The translations under genes were made by a program, and so were the position numbers. 7,944 bases of DNA, from contig PEUI01000245.1 of NCBI GenBank assembly GCA_002785585.1, forward strand, positions 1-7,944, in the 5' to 3' direction. The notes below the pieces were generated by a model. The model searched no databases. It saw nothing but the letters and a program-made list of their open reading frames with translations, and was not told the origin of the DNA. Below, piece by piece: positions 1-7,723 of the stretch. The number at the start of each line of letters is the position of its first letter. Positions within the stretch are counted from its first letter, which is position 1. Source of the stretch: Lysobacterales bacterium CG02_land_8_20_14_3_00_62_12. Lineage in GTDB: Bacteria > Pseudomonadota > Gammaproteobacteria > Xanthomonadales > Ahniellaceae.

Positions 1-105
1 TTTGTGGTGGAAGTTATTGACCAGTTGGACCTGTCCAGGCTGACCCGACAATACGCGGGGCGCGGCTCAGCGGCACCGATTTGCCCAACATCGGCAAAAC
101 ACTAA
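1..105 (+). pseudogene. IS1182-like transposase fragment, truncated
   Basis: Reading frame 1 is open from the window edge to a TAA at 103-105. Residues 1-25 contain QLDLSRLTRQYAGRGSAA, which matches from memory the conserved N-terminal region of IS1182-family (DDE, DUF772-type) transposases; there it is normally followed by a His-Pro-rich start of a long catalytic region. Here the similarity stops after base 75; nine unrelated residues follow before the stop. A full transposase of this family runs to roughly 400-500 residues and this motif sits near its start, so only a small N-terminal piece survives. The 5' end lies outside the window. The stop overlaps, on the opposite strand, the stop of the second permease (104-102), so the remnant abuts the operon end. 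The family call rests on recalled motif similarity, not a search. Confidence 0.68.
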
Positions 106-3100
106 TTCGATTGGACCCCGGCCGCGCGCCCAAGAAAGCGCGCGCTGCGGCTGCGCCAATCATCGAAGACCGCATAGATCGACGGCAATACCGCCAGGGT
201 AATCAGCGTCGAAAAAATCAGACCACCGACGATGGCGCGCGCCATCGGATAGTACGGCGGGCCATCGCCACCGACCTGGGTGTTGCCCAGACACAGCGGC
301 AGCATGCCGCAAATGGTGGTGGCCATGGTCATCAGCACCGGCCGCAGACGGTCCCGGCTGCCCTGCACCAAAGCCGCGTCACGACCCATGCCCTGCGCGC
401 GCAATTGATTGATGTGTTCCACCATGACGATGCCGTTGTTGACCACCACGCCCATCAGAATCAACGCACCGATCCAGGCCATCAGCGAAAACGTCGTCCC
501 GGTCAACCAGAACAGCCAATAGATGCCGAACACCGAAAACAGTATCGACGTCAGGATCGCCACCGGGTACAGCAGCGACTCGAACACCGCCGCCATCACG
601 ATGAAAATCATCAGCAACGCAATCAGCGTGTTGAATCCCATCTGCGCCAGGGCTTCGTTGGACTCATCAAACCCTTGGCCGAAGGTCCACCGGTAACCCG
701 GTGGCAATTGCAGCCCATCGAGGGCTTTCTGGATGCGCTCGCGCACTTCGCCCTCGGTAACATCCTTGGCCAGATTCAACTGCACTTGCGCGCCGGTCTG
801 GCGATTGCTGCGGTGGATGATGGTCGGGCTGTCGGCGGTGCTGACGCTGACCAGCGACAGCAGCGGCACCCGCTCGCCCAACGGCGACTTGATTCGCAGG
901 TCACGCAAATCATCCAGCCCCTGGGTATCGGCGCCCTGAAATCGCAACCAGACCGGAATCTCCTCGCCCTTGTGTTCGAACTCGCGCAGCGGCGCACCGC
1001 GCATCGCCACCGAGATGAACTGCGCCACCTGGGCGGCGCTGAAGCCGTAACGCAGGGCGCGTTCACGATCCACGCGGACTTGCACCTCCTTGTCGGCACT
1101 GCCAGCGGCGGCGGCCTTGACATCACGCACCCCGGGCACGTTCGCCAACACCTGGCGAACGCTGGGCAACAATTCGGTCAATACCGTACTCGACTCGCCC
1201 AACAGGGAAATGGTCAGACCGCCGCTGGCGCCGCTGCGGCGCCCCTCGCCAAAGTTCGGCGTACCGATCGCCAGTTTCGGCAAGCCCTTGCGCACTTCTT
1301 CCATAATCACTTCGCTGGAGCGAATGGCGACATCGCTGTCGGTCAGCAACAGCATGGTGATGACGTTTCCCTGCTCGTCGAAATAGCTGTACAGCGAACG
1401 GATCTCCAGTTCCTTGCGGTGCGCGTTCAGATACTCCTCAACCTGGGTCACCGCGCGCTCCAGCTCGCTCAATTGATAAGCCCCGTTGAGCTCATAGCGC
1501 AGTTGCAGATCACGGGTTTCCCCGGTCGGAAACATGTCCTGCTTGGTCAGCGACATCGGCAGCAAACTGACCAGCAGCAAGGCCAATGTGGCCAGCAGGG
1601 TGCGGCCGCGATGGCGTAGGGTCCAGTCAATAAAATCGGCGTAACGCAGCCGAAAACGCGCGATCCAGCCCAGGTGCAAACCCTTGTCCGGGGCCTCCAT
1701 GTGCGCCGACAACATCGGAATCAGCGTCACCGCCACCAGCCACGAGGCGAGCAAAGAAATGCTGATGGCGATGGCAATATTCGCCAGCGATTGGCTGATG
1801 AAGTTCTGCTCACCAAAAATGTTGGGCAAAAACACCACCACGCTGGACAAAGTGCCAGCAGAAATCGCGATGGTGATATTGCGCGTGCCGACGACGGCAC
1901 AGCGGGCGGGCTGGTGCGGCCACTTCTCGCGCTGCTGATAGATGCTCTCAACGGCGACCACGGCGTTGTCCAACACCATACCGACGCCGAGCAACAGCCC
2001 CATCATCGACAGGATGTTGAGCGACAGCCCGAAGAAATACATCATCCCCAGGGTGATCGCAAAACTTACCGGAATCGCCAGCGACACCATCAACGTGGAC
2101 GCCCAATGGCGCAGAAATGCGAACAACACCAGCACCGAAAACAGCAGGCCGACCAAGCCCGCCTCGGCCAGCTCTTTCAGCGAGCTGGTGACCCCTTCGG
2201 CCTGATCCTGGATAAAGAAGATATTGATCCCCTGCATCTCTGGATCGCGGCCAATGCGTTGCACTTCCGCCAGCGCCGCGCGACCGACCTGGACCAGATT
2301 GGCGCCGCGCTCCTTGAAAATCTCGACCGCAATCGCCGGTTTCATTTCCAGATGGCGGCCATAATTCATCCGCGCTGGCTGCAAGCTGATGTTGGCAATG
2401 TCGCCCAGGCGCAGGCCCTGGTCATTGATGACGAGCGCCTGCATCGCCTCGATACTGGTCAATTCTCCGAGTGGTTGCACACGAAACCGCAGCGCGCCCT
2501 CGGTAATCAGCCCGGCCGAGGTGGAGAAACTGGAATCGCGCAGGCGCTGGTTCAATTCCGCAATATCGATGCCGTGCGCGGTGATGCGGTCGGCCAGCAG
2601 ATCGATCCGCACTTCCGGGCGTTGCACGCCTTGCAGATCCACCCGCGCTACGCCGGGTATGCGCTCCAGCGGTCGCTTGAGTTTGCGCTCCAGCAAGTCG
2701 TAGGCGTTGGTCAGGTCGCGGTTGGAAGCAATGCGCAGACTCAGCACCGCCTGGTCACTGGTGGAAAACTTGAACACAAAAAAGCGCTGCACGTCGCTCG
2801 GCAGTTCGGCGCGGATGGCTTCGATGCGTTCGCGCGCCTCGACCGCAGCGACACCGATGCGCTTGCTCCAATCGAACTCGATAAAAATCTCGGCGGCATC
2901 CGCCCGCGAATTCGATTCAATCCGTTTGACGCCGGACATCGTCGCCAACGTGGCCTCGGCCGGCCGGGTGATGGTGCGTTCGATCTCGGCCGGGGTCGAG
3001 CCCGCGTAGGGAATCTGCACAAACAGAAACGGCACATCGAACTCGGGCATGAACTCCAGCGGCAATCGCAGTGCCGCCAACACACCCAACACCACCAGGG

Positions 3101-3158
3101 CGATAAACACCATGCTGGTGGTAACCGGGCGCTTGAGACTCTGCTCAACCAGACTCAT
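102..3158 (-). CDS. RND efflux permease, second of tandem pair (1018 aa)
   Basis: Inner-membrane, proton-driven RND permease of the AcrB/HAE superfamily, expected to export small organic compounds with the adaptor encoded first in the operon. The layout is classical and complete: TM1 about 11-30, a periplasmic porter/docking region 31-330, TM2-TM6 about 332-483, a normal short cytoplasmic linker, TM7 about 519-537, a second periplasmic region 538-842, and TM8-TM12 about 843-997. The TM4 motif GMVLDNAV places D397 at AcrB D407, but N398 replaces D408. TM10 reads VVNNGIVMVE, with N907 at the AcrB K940 position. R937 and T944 match AcrB R971 and T978. The N-terminus MSLVEQSLKRPVT parallels that of the first permease, supporting the ATG at 3158, which overlaps the upstream stop as ATGA. 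Sequence differs widely from its neighbour, so this is an old paralogue rather than a recent duplicate. Substrate unknown. Confidence 0.96.
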   Translation of the reverse strand: MSLVEQSLKRPVTTSMVFIALVVLGVLAALRLPLEFMPEFDVPFLFVQIPYAGSTPAEIERTITRPAEATLATMSGVKRIESNSRADAAEIFIEFDWSKRIGVAAVEARERIEAIRAELPSDVQRFFVFKFSTSDQAVLSLRIASNRDLTNAYDLLERKLKRPLERIPGVARVDLQGVQRPEVRIDLLADRITAHGIDIAELNQRLRDSSFSTSAGLITEGALRFRVQPLGELTSIEAMQALVINDQGLRLGDIANISLQPARMNYGRHLEMKPAIAVEIFKERGANLVQVGRAALAEVQRIGRDPEMQGINIFFIQDQAEGVTSSLKELAEAGLVGLLFSVLVLFAFLRHWASTLMVSLAIPVSFAITLGMMYFFGLSLNILSMMGLLLGVGMVLDNAVVAVESIYQQREKWPHQPARCAVVGTRNITIAISAGTLSSVVVFLPNIFGEQNFISQSLANIAIAISISLLASWLVAVTLIPMLSAHMEAPDKGLHLGWIARFRLRYADFIDWTLRHRGRTLLATLALLLVSLLPMSLTKQDMFPTGETRDLQLRYELNGAYQLSELERAVTQVEEYLNAHRKELEIRSLYSYFDEQGNVITMLLLTDSDVAIRSSEVIMEEVRKGLPKLAIGTPNFGEGRRSGASGGLTISLLGESSTVLTELLPSVRQVLANVPGVRDVKAAAAGSADKEVQVRVDRERALRYGFSAAQVAQFISVAMRGAPLREFEHKGEEIPVWLRFQGADTQGLDDLRDLRIKSPLGERVPLLSLVSVSTADSPTIIHRSNRQTGAQVQLNLAKDVTEGEVRERIQKALDGLQLPPGYRWTFGQGFDESNEALAQMGFNTLIALLMIFIVMAAVFESLLYPVAILTSILFSVFGIYWLFWLTGTTFSLMAWIGALILMGVVVNNGIVMVEHINQLRAQGMGRDAALVQGSRDRLRPVLMTMATTICGMLPLCLGNTQVGGDGPPYYPMARAIVGGLIFSTLITLAVLPSIYAVFDDWRSRSARFLGRAAGVQSN

Positions 3159-6100
3159 AGCGGCGCGACCTCGTCATGCAAAGCCTGCGTCCGCTGTTGT
3201 TTGTCAACGTAATACTGGTCGGGCTTGCGATCCAGCAAGGCGTACATCACCGGAATCACGATCAACGTCAGCACCGTGCTGACCGCCAAACCGGCGATCA
3301 CCGTCACCGCCATCGGTTGGCGAATCTCGGCGCCCTCGCCGAGACCCAGCGCCAGCGGCAAAAAGCCGACCAGCGTGGTCACCGTGGTCATCAAGATCGG
3401 CCGCAAGCGCGAACACCCGCCTTCCACAATCGCCTGCAACTTCGGCCTGCCTTCGGCGCGCAACTGGTTGACGTAATCGATCAGGACAATCGCATTGTTC
3501 ACCACGATGCCGGCCAACATGATGATACCGATCGCCGCGATCACACTGAGCGGCATGCCGAATAGTTTCAGTCCAACAATCGAACCGATCAGCGCCAGTG
3601 GTATCGAGAACAGAATGACGAACGGATGCAACACCGACTCGAACTGCGAAGCCATCACCAGATAAACCAGAAACACCGCCAGCACCAAGGCAAAAATCAG
3701 CGATCTCACCGAGGCGTCGAGTTCGTCGCTCTGCCCGGAGACACGCGCACTGACACCGGCCGGCAACGCCAAACCGGCGATCATGCCGCGCACGCTGTTG
3801 GCAGCGGTCCCCAAATCGCCATAACGCAAATTGGCCGAAATTACCGCCACCCGCTCCTGATCGGAATGGCGAATTTCCCCCGGTCCTTCGGTGGCTTCGA
3901 TACTGGCAACCGCCGCCAGCGTGACCGGCTTTTCGGCTGCCGGATTGACGATCAGATTGCGAATATCTTCGACCGAGGCGCGGTCTTCGGCGCGGCCGCG
4001 CACCAGCACGTCGATCTTGCGATCCCGAAAGCTGTAACGGGTCGCCACTTCGCCGCGCACCTTGCGCACCACCTGATCGGCGATCTGGCGCGTACTCAAG
4101 CCCAGCGCCGCTGCGCGTTCCTGATCAAAGCGAATCTGGATTTCGGGCTGACCGGTCTCAACGGTGGATTTCACATCGGCGAAACGATCCGAAGCGCGCA
4201 TCGCCGCCGTCAGGCTGCGCCCGGCCTGTTGCAAGTGGGCGAGATCGTAGCCGGCAATTTCCACTTCCAGCGGCGTGCTGAAATTGAGCAGCGCCGGGCG
4301 TGCGAAGGTGGCGTCGTTGACGCCGAGCTCGGCGGCGGTCACCCGCATCGCGTTCATCAATCGGGCTTCTTCAGCGCTGCTGCTGCCGGGTTGCAAAGTG
4401 ACCAACATGCGGGCCACGTTTTCGCCGGACTCGGTCGGATTGGCGTCGAGTCGGGTACCGGTGCCGCTGACGCCAAACACGTTGACCATGGCGACATCGG
4501 CCTGGTGTTTTTCCTGGAACTGGCGGGCAATCGCATCGGTGCGCGCCAACGGCGTGCCCGGCGGCAGCTTGAAGGTCGCTTCAAATTGCCCCTGCGCCAG
4601 TTGCGGCACCAAGTCCAGACCCAGGGTGCGCCCCAGTAGCAAACTGGCAACCAGCGCCAACAACGCTACACCGAGCACTTTTGCGGGGTGGGCAAGCGCC
4701 TTTGGCAGCAGCTCGGCGTAAGTGTTTTCCAGTCGCGTCTGCTGCCGCCGGACACCACTGGCCAGCGGATTCAACAGCCGCCCGAGCAGCCAGCCGATCC
4801 GACCGACGAGGCGCGACATGGCGCGCACCAAATAAAACAAGCACCAACTCAAAACCCTGCCAAGCAGCCGCGGCAGGAAACCCAACCAGCGTCGCCAGCC
4901 GTGCCGGGCTGGCGTCACCGTGGCCGCCACTGGCGCCGTCACCGCGGCAACGGCGGCAGCGGTCTCTGGCGCCAACGCCGCCAGCATCGGAATCAACGTC
5001 AGCGACACCAGCAGCGACACCAGCAGGGCGATGGTCACGGTCAGTGCCTGATCGCGAAACAACTGGCCCGCCACGCCCTCGACAAACACCAGCGGCAAAA
5101 ACACCGCCACCGATGTCAGCACCGACGCCGTCACCGCCATCGCCACGCCATTGGCACCGCGGATGGTCGCCTGCATCACCGACAATCCCTGCTCGCGCAG
5201 TTTGGCGATACTTTCCAGCACCACGATCGCCGCATCCACCACCATGCCGGTAGCGAGCGCCAGACCGCCCAACGACATGATGTTGAGACTCAAGCCCAAC
5301 TGATCCATGAAGAAAAAGGTGGTGATGATCGACACCGGCAGCGACAGCCCAATAACAAACGTGGAGCGCACGTCCTGCAAGAACAAATAGATCACCAGAA
5401 TCGCCAGCACGCCACCGAGTAGCGCTGCGCTGCTGACCTCATCCAGAGCGCCGCGAATGAATTGGCTCTGGTCCTCGATGATCGGCAATTTGGCGCCGGT
5501 CGGCAGCGCCTTTTTTTCGATCAGATCGGCGATCACTTTCTTTGCCGCTTCGGCCACTTTCACCGTGTTCGCGTCGCCCTCTTTGTAGACGGCAATCTCG
5601 ACCGCTTCGTGGCCATCGACACGGATGATCGCTTCGCGCTCCTGATAGCCCTGGCGAATTTCGGCGACATCGCGCAAACGCAAACTGATGCCGCCGTGCG
5701 GACTCAGCAAAGTGTTGCCAATTTCTTCAACACTGGCGAACTGATTGATCGTACGGACCAGATAACGCTGCGCGCCTTCGTCGATTCGGCCGCCGGCGAC
5801 ATTGACGTTCTCGGCTTTCAGGCGGTCGATCACATCCCCCGCGCCGAGTCCGAGCTGCTTGAGCTTTTGTTGATCGATATCGACCTGCACCTGGTCCTGC
5901 AAGCCGCCGCCGATCTTGACCGCGGCCACGCCCGCCACGGGTTCCAGCCGACGTTTGAGCTCTTCGTCGGCAAACCGGCGCAGGGATTTGAGCTCGGCTT
6001 CGTTGAACACGCTGCTGGCGGAACCGCCAAGCAGGGCCAGCCGCAAAATCGGCTGGGTCGAGGGATCGAAGCGCAGCAATTGCGGGCGCGTTACTTCCAA

Positions 6101-6454
6101 CGGCAGACTGAGCACTTCCAGTTTCTCGCGGACCTCGAGACCGGCCATATCCATGTCGGTCCCCCAGATGAACTCCAGGGTTACATCGGCTTGACCGGCA
6201 CGCGATACCGACTTGATCCGGCGCACGTTCTTGACCACGCCAAGCGCGGCTTCCACCGGCTCGGTCACCAGATTCTCGATCTCGGCCGGCGCCGCACCAG
6301 CGTATTCGGTGCGCACGGTCAGCGTTGGGTAAGAGAGATCCGGCAGCAGGTTCACTTTCAGATCGGATAGGCCGATAAATCCAAACAACAACATCGTCAC
6401 CATCGCCATGCCGATGGTCACCGGCCGCCGGGTGGACAGTTCGATCAGGCTCAT
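3155..6454 (-). CDS. RND efflux permease, first of tandem pair (1099 aa, long TM6-TM7 linker)
   Basis: AcrB-superfamily RND permease, inner membrane, proton-coupled. Segments: TM1 about 12-30; porter/docking region 31-335; TM2-TM6 about 340-493; linker 494-590; TM7 about 592-610; second periplasmic region 611-915; TM8-TM12 about 916-1075; polar tail to 1099. TM4 reads GMVVDAAIVVLES: D407 is kept but A408 replaces the second relay aspartate, as I recall for CusA-type pumps. TM10 reads VVNNAIVLID, with N986 at AcrB K940 and no CusA-type TM10 glutamate, so heavy-metal export is not indicated. R1016 and T1023 match AcrB R971/T978. It is about 50 residues longer than AcrB, and the excess lies in the linker, which carries a hydrophobic, Arg-studded stretch (521-570). 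The ATG at 6454 overlaps the adaptor stop and has GGGAGG 9 bases upstream. Family certain; substrate unknown. Confidence 0.97.
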   Translation of the reverse strand: MSLIELSTRRPVTIGMAMVTMLLFGFIGLSDLKVNLLPDLSYPTLTVRTEYAGAAPAEIENLVTEPVEAALGVVKNVRRIKSVSRAGQADVTLEFIWGTDMDMAGLEVREKLEVLSLPLEVTRPQLLRFDPSTQPILRLALLGGSASSVFNEAELKSLRRFADEELKRRLEPVAGVAAVKIGGGLQDQVQVDIDQQKLKQLGLGAGDVIDRLKAENVNVAGGRIDEGAQRYLVRTINQFASVEEIGNTLLSPHGGISLRLRDVAEIRQGYQEREAIIRVDGHEAVEIAVYKEGDANTVKVAEAAKKVIADLIEKKALPTGAKLPIIEDQSQFIRGALDEVSSAALLGGVLAILVIYLFLQDVRSTFVIGLSLPVSIITTFFFMDQLGLSLNIMSLGGLALATGMVVDAAIVVLESIAKLREQGLSVMQATIRGANGVAMAVTASVLTSVAVFLPLVFVEGVAGQLFRDQALTVTIALLVSLLVSLTLIPMLAALAPETAAAVAAVTAPVAATVTPARHGWRRWLGFLPRLLGRVLSWCLFYLVRAMSRLVGRIGWLLGRLLNPLASGVRRQQTRLENTYAELLPKALAHPAKVLGVALLALVASLLLGRTLGLDLVPQLAQGQFEATFKLPPGTPLARTDAIARQFQEKHQADVAMVNVFGVSGTGTRLDANPTESGENVARMLVTLQPGSSSAEEARLMNAMRVTAAELGVNDATFARPALLNFSTPLEVEIAGYDLAHLQQAGRSLTAAMRASDRFADVKSTVETGQPEIQIRFDQERAAALGLSTRQIADQVVRKVRGEVATRYSFRDRKIDVLVRGRAEDRASVEDIRNLIVNPAAEKPVTLAAVASIEATEGPGEIRHSDQERVAVISANLRYGDLGTAANSVRGMIAGLALPAGVSARVSGQSDELDASVRSLIFALVLAVFLVYLVMASQFESVLHPFVILFSIPLALIGSIVGLKLFGMPLSVIAAIGIIMLAGIVVNNAIVLIDYVNQLRAEGRPKLQAIVEGGCSRLRPILMTTVTTLVGFLPLALGLGEGAEIRQPMAVTVIAGLAVSTVLTLIVIPVMYALLDRKPDQYYVDKQQRTQALHDEVAPL
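3168..3172 (-). promoter_or_regulatory. Ribosome binding site of second permease
   Basis: The minus strand reads GAGGT 9 bases before the ATG at 3158, within the last codons of the first permease. The same arrangement (ATGA overlap at 3158-3155, same spacing) occurs at the previous junction, supporting this start. Confidence 0.75.
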
Positions 6455-7653
6455 CGGGCCGCGCCTCCCACGATCTGCAGGGCGGCGCCTTCGCGCAGGG
6501 CATTCTTGCCCAAGGTGACCACCCGATCACCGGCTTGAATGCCGGCCACCACTTCGGCATCGGTACCGCTCAAATAACCCAGCTTCACCACCACGCGGCG
6601 CGCGTAGCCGGCCGGTTTGGCAACCACCTCCGGCTTTTTCACCGTCGATGGGTTCATCTTGGCAAGCCATCGTTGCCACCACGAAGGTTGCTTTGCGGCG
6701 TTTTTGTCGGTACTCGGGGCGGCAGCGGCCGGTGGCTTGGCGTCGAGCAAAAACACCGCCGTCTCATTGTCGGTTTCCAGCAAAGCCTCGCGCGGAATCA
6801 CCAGGGCATTGCTGCGCTGGTCATAAATCACACTGACTCGGCCGAACATGCCCGACTTGAGCGTCGCCCCGGTATCGCGAAACGCCACGGTCGCACGAAA
6901 CGTGCCGGTGCCGGCTTCCACCACCGGGCTGACCCGCGCGATGCGGCCATCGAATACTCGGCCAGGCAGCGCATCGACCGCCATTTTTGCTGGCAGGCCG
7001 GCGGCAATGGTGGCCAGTTCGCGCTCCGGAATATTGAGCACCGCGAGCAGCGGATCGAAATCGTCGATGCGAAACATCACCTGTTGCAACTGAATCAGAT
7101 TGCCGACCTTGACCATGCGTTCGCTGATCACGCCGCTGATCGGCGCCACGATCCGGGTGTAGTCCAGTTCCAGGCGGGCAATGTCGTAGGCCGCTTTCTG
7201 CGTATCCAGATCGAAGCGCGCCCGATCCTGCGCCTCCGAGCTGACCAATTTGCGCGCGAACAAATCGGTCGAACGCCGCAACTCATTTTCCAGACGATGC
7301 AGGTTGGCTTCGGCGCGCGCCAACTCGAGCCGAGCGCGTTCCGGATCGATCCGCGCCAGCAGCTGACCGGCGCGCACCTGATCGCCTTCTTCCACCAGAA
7401 TTCCCAGCAGCACACCGCTGGTCTTGGCCACCACCTGGGCCTGATTCTCCGGCTCCAGCGCGGCGGTGCCGGTGTAGCTGGCGAGCATCGGCTTGATCGC
7501 CGCCGTGGCAACTTCAACCGGCACCAAGGCCGCCGCCTCGCCATCCGCAGCCTCTGGTTTGCCTTCACCCGAACCCGGGCGACACGCCGACAAAGTCAGC
7601 AGCGCAAGCAGTGCAAAGGTCGAAAACGTTATTTTAATCAATGGGTTTGGCAT
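6451..7653 (-). CDS. RND pump periplasmic adaptor lipoprotein (membrane fusion protein, 400 aa)
   Basis: AcrA/MexA-type adaptor linking an RND permease to an outer-membrane channel. A short signal peptide ends in a lipobox LSAC (21-24), so C24 should be lipidated. Two lipoyl half-motifs are visible, about 79-103 (GVLLGILVEEGDQVRAG) and 166-196 (TRIVAPISGVISERM), flanking a heptad-like coiled-coil hairpin at 104-165. A beta-barrel follows at about 200-280 and a membrane-proximal domain from about 281. That last domain is interrupted at 304-350 by a low-complexity Ala/Pro/Lys segment with a WWQRW cluster, after which beta structure resumes (ARRVVVKLGY). The residue after the lipidated Cys is Arg, not the Asp that retains lipoproteins in the inner membrane in E. 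coli. The start is fixed by an in-frame TGA at 7662-7660, with only two ATC codons before the ATG. No convincing Shine-Dalgarno precedes it. First gene of the operon. Confidence 0.95.
   Translation of the reverse strand: MPNPLIKITFSTFALLALLTLSACRPGSGEGKPEAADGEAAALVPVEVATAAIKPMLASYTGTAALEPENQAQVVAKTSGVLLGILVEEGDQVRAGQLLARIDPERARLELARAEANLHRLENELRRSTDLFARKLVSSEAQDRARFDLDTQKAAYDIARLELDYTRIVAPISGVISERMVKVGNLIQLQQVMFRIDDFDPLLAVLNIPERELATIAAGLPAKMAVDALPGRVFDGRIARVSPVVEAGTGTFRATVAFRDTGATLKSGMFGRVSVIYDQRSNALVIPREALLETDNETAVFLLDAKPPAAAAPSTDKNAAKQPSWWQRWLAKMNPSTVKKPEVVAKPAGYARRVVVKLGYLSGTDAEVVAGIQAGDRVVTLGKNALREGAALQIVGGAAR
6464..6469 (-). promoter_or_regulatory. Ribosome binding site of first permease
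   Basis: The minus strand reads GGGAGG, then 9 bases, then the ATG at 6454. It lies inside the last codons of the adaptor gene and, with the ATGA overlap at 6454-6451, fixes the permease start and suggests translational coupling. Confidence 0.8.
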
Positions 7654-7701
7654 GATGATTCAGTCAGGCTCAGTGGTGATGGCAAGGGCGCGGTTGCGGG
7701 C

Positions 7702-7723
7702 GTGTACTACTTTAATACAACAC
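7702..7723 (-). promoter_or_regulatory. Possible operator/promoter core upstream of pump operon
   Basis: This AT-rich 22-base stretch sits about 50 bases before the adaptor ATG in an otherwise GC-rich leader. It is an imperfect palindrome: the GTGT/ACAC arms pair fully and 7 of 11 positions pair overall. On the minus strand it also contains TATTAA and TAAAGT, weak -10-like hexamers, with no good -35 at proper spacing. A repressor operator over the promoter would suit an efflux operon, but no regulator gene is visible. Speculative. Confidence 0.22.

Noticed and set aside
2..101. Intrinsic terminator after the second permease; the minus strand has TTTGCC/GGCAAA with a 7-base loop just past the stop.
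   Set aside because: The stem is only 6 pairs and no U-tract follows; competing weak stems exist in the same bases.
81..3212. Two long plus-strand open frames (81-1619 and 1674-3212), both 512 codons, opposite the second permease.
   Set aside because: They are in exact codon register with the minus-strand gene and stay open because that gene rarely uses TTA, CTA or TCA codons. Their products are Gln/His/Arg-rich with no domain, and the equal length is a coincidence.
3155..6454. Heavy-metal efflux (CusA/CzcA-like) assignment for the first permease because of D-A in TM4.
   Set aside because: TM10 carries Asn-Asn instead of the metal-pump acidic residue, no methionine relay is evident, and the adaptor has no metal-binding N-terminal extension.
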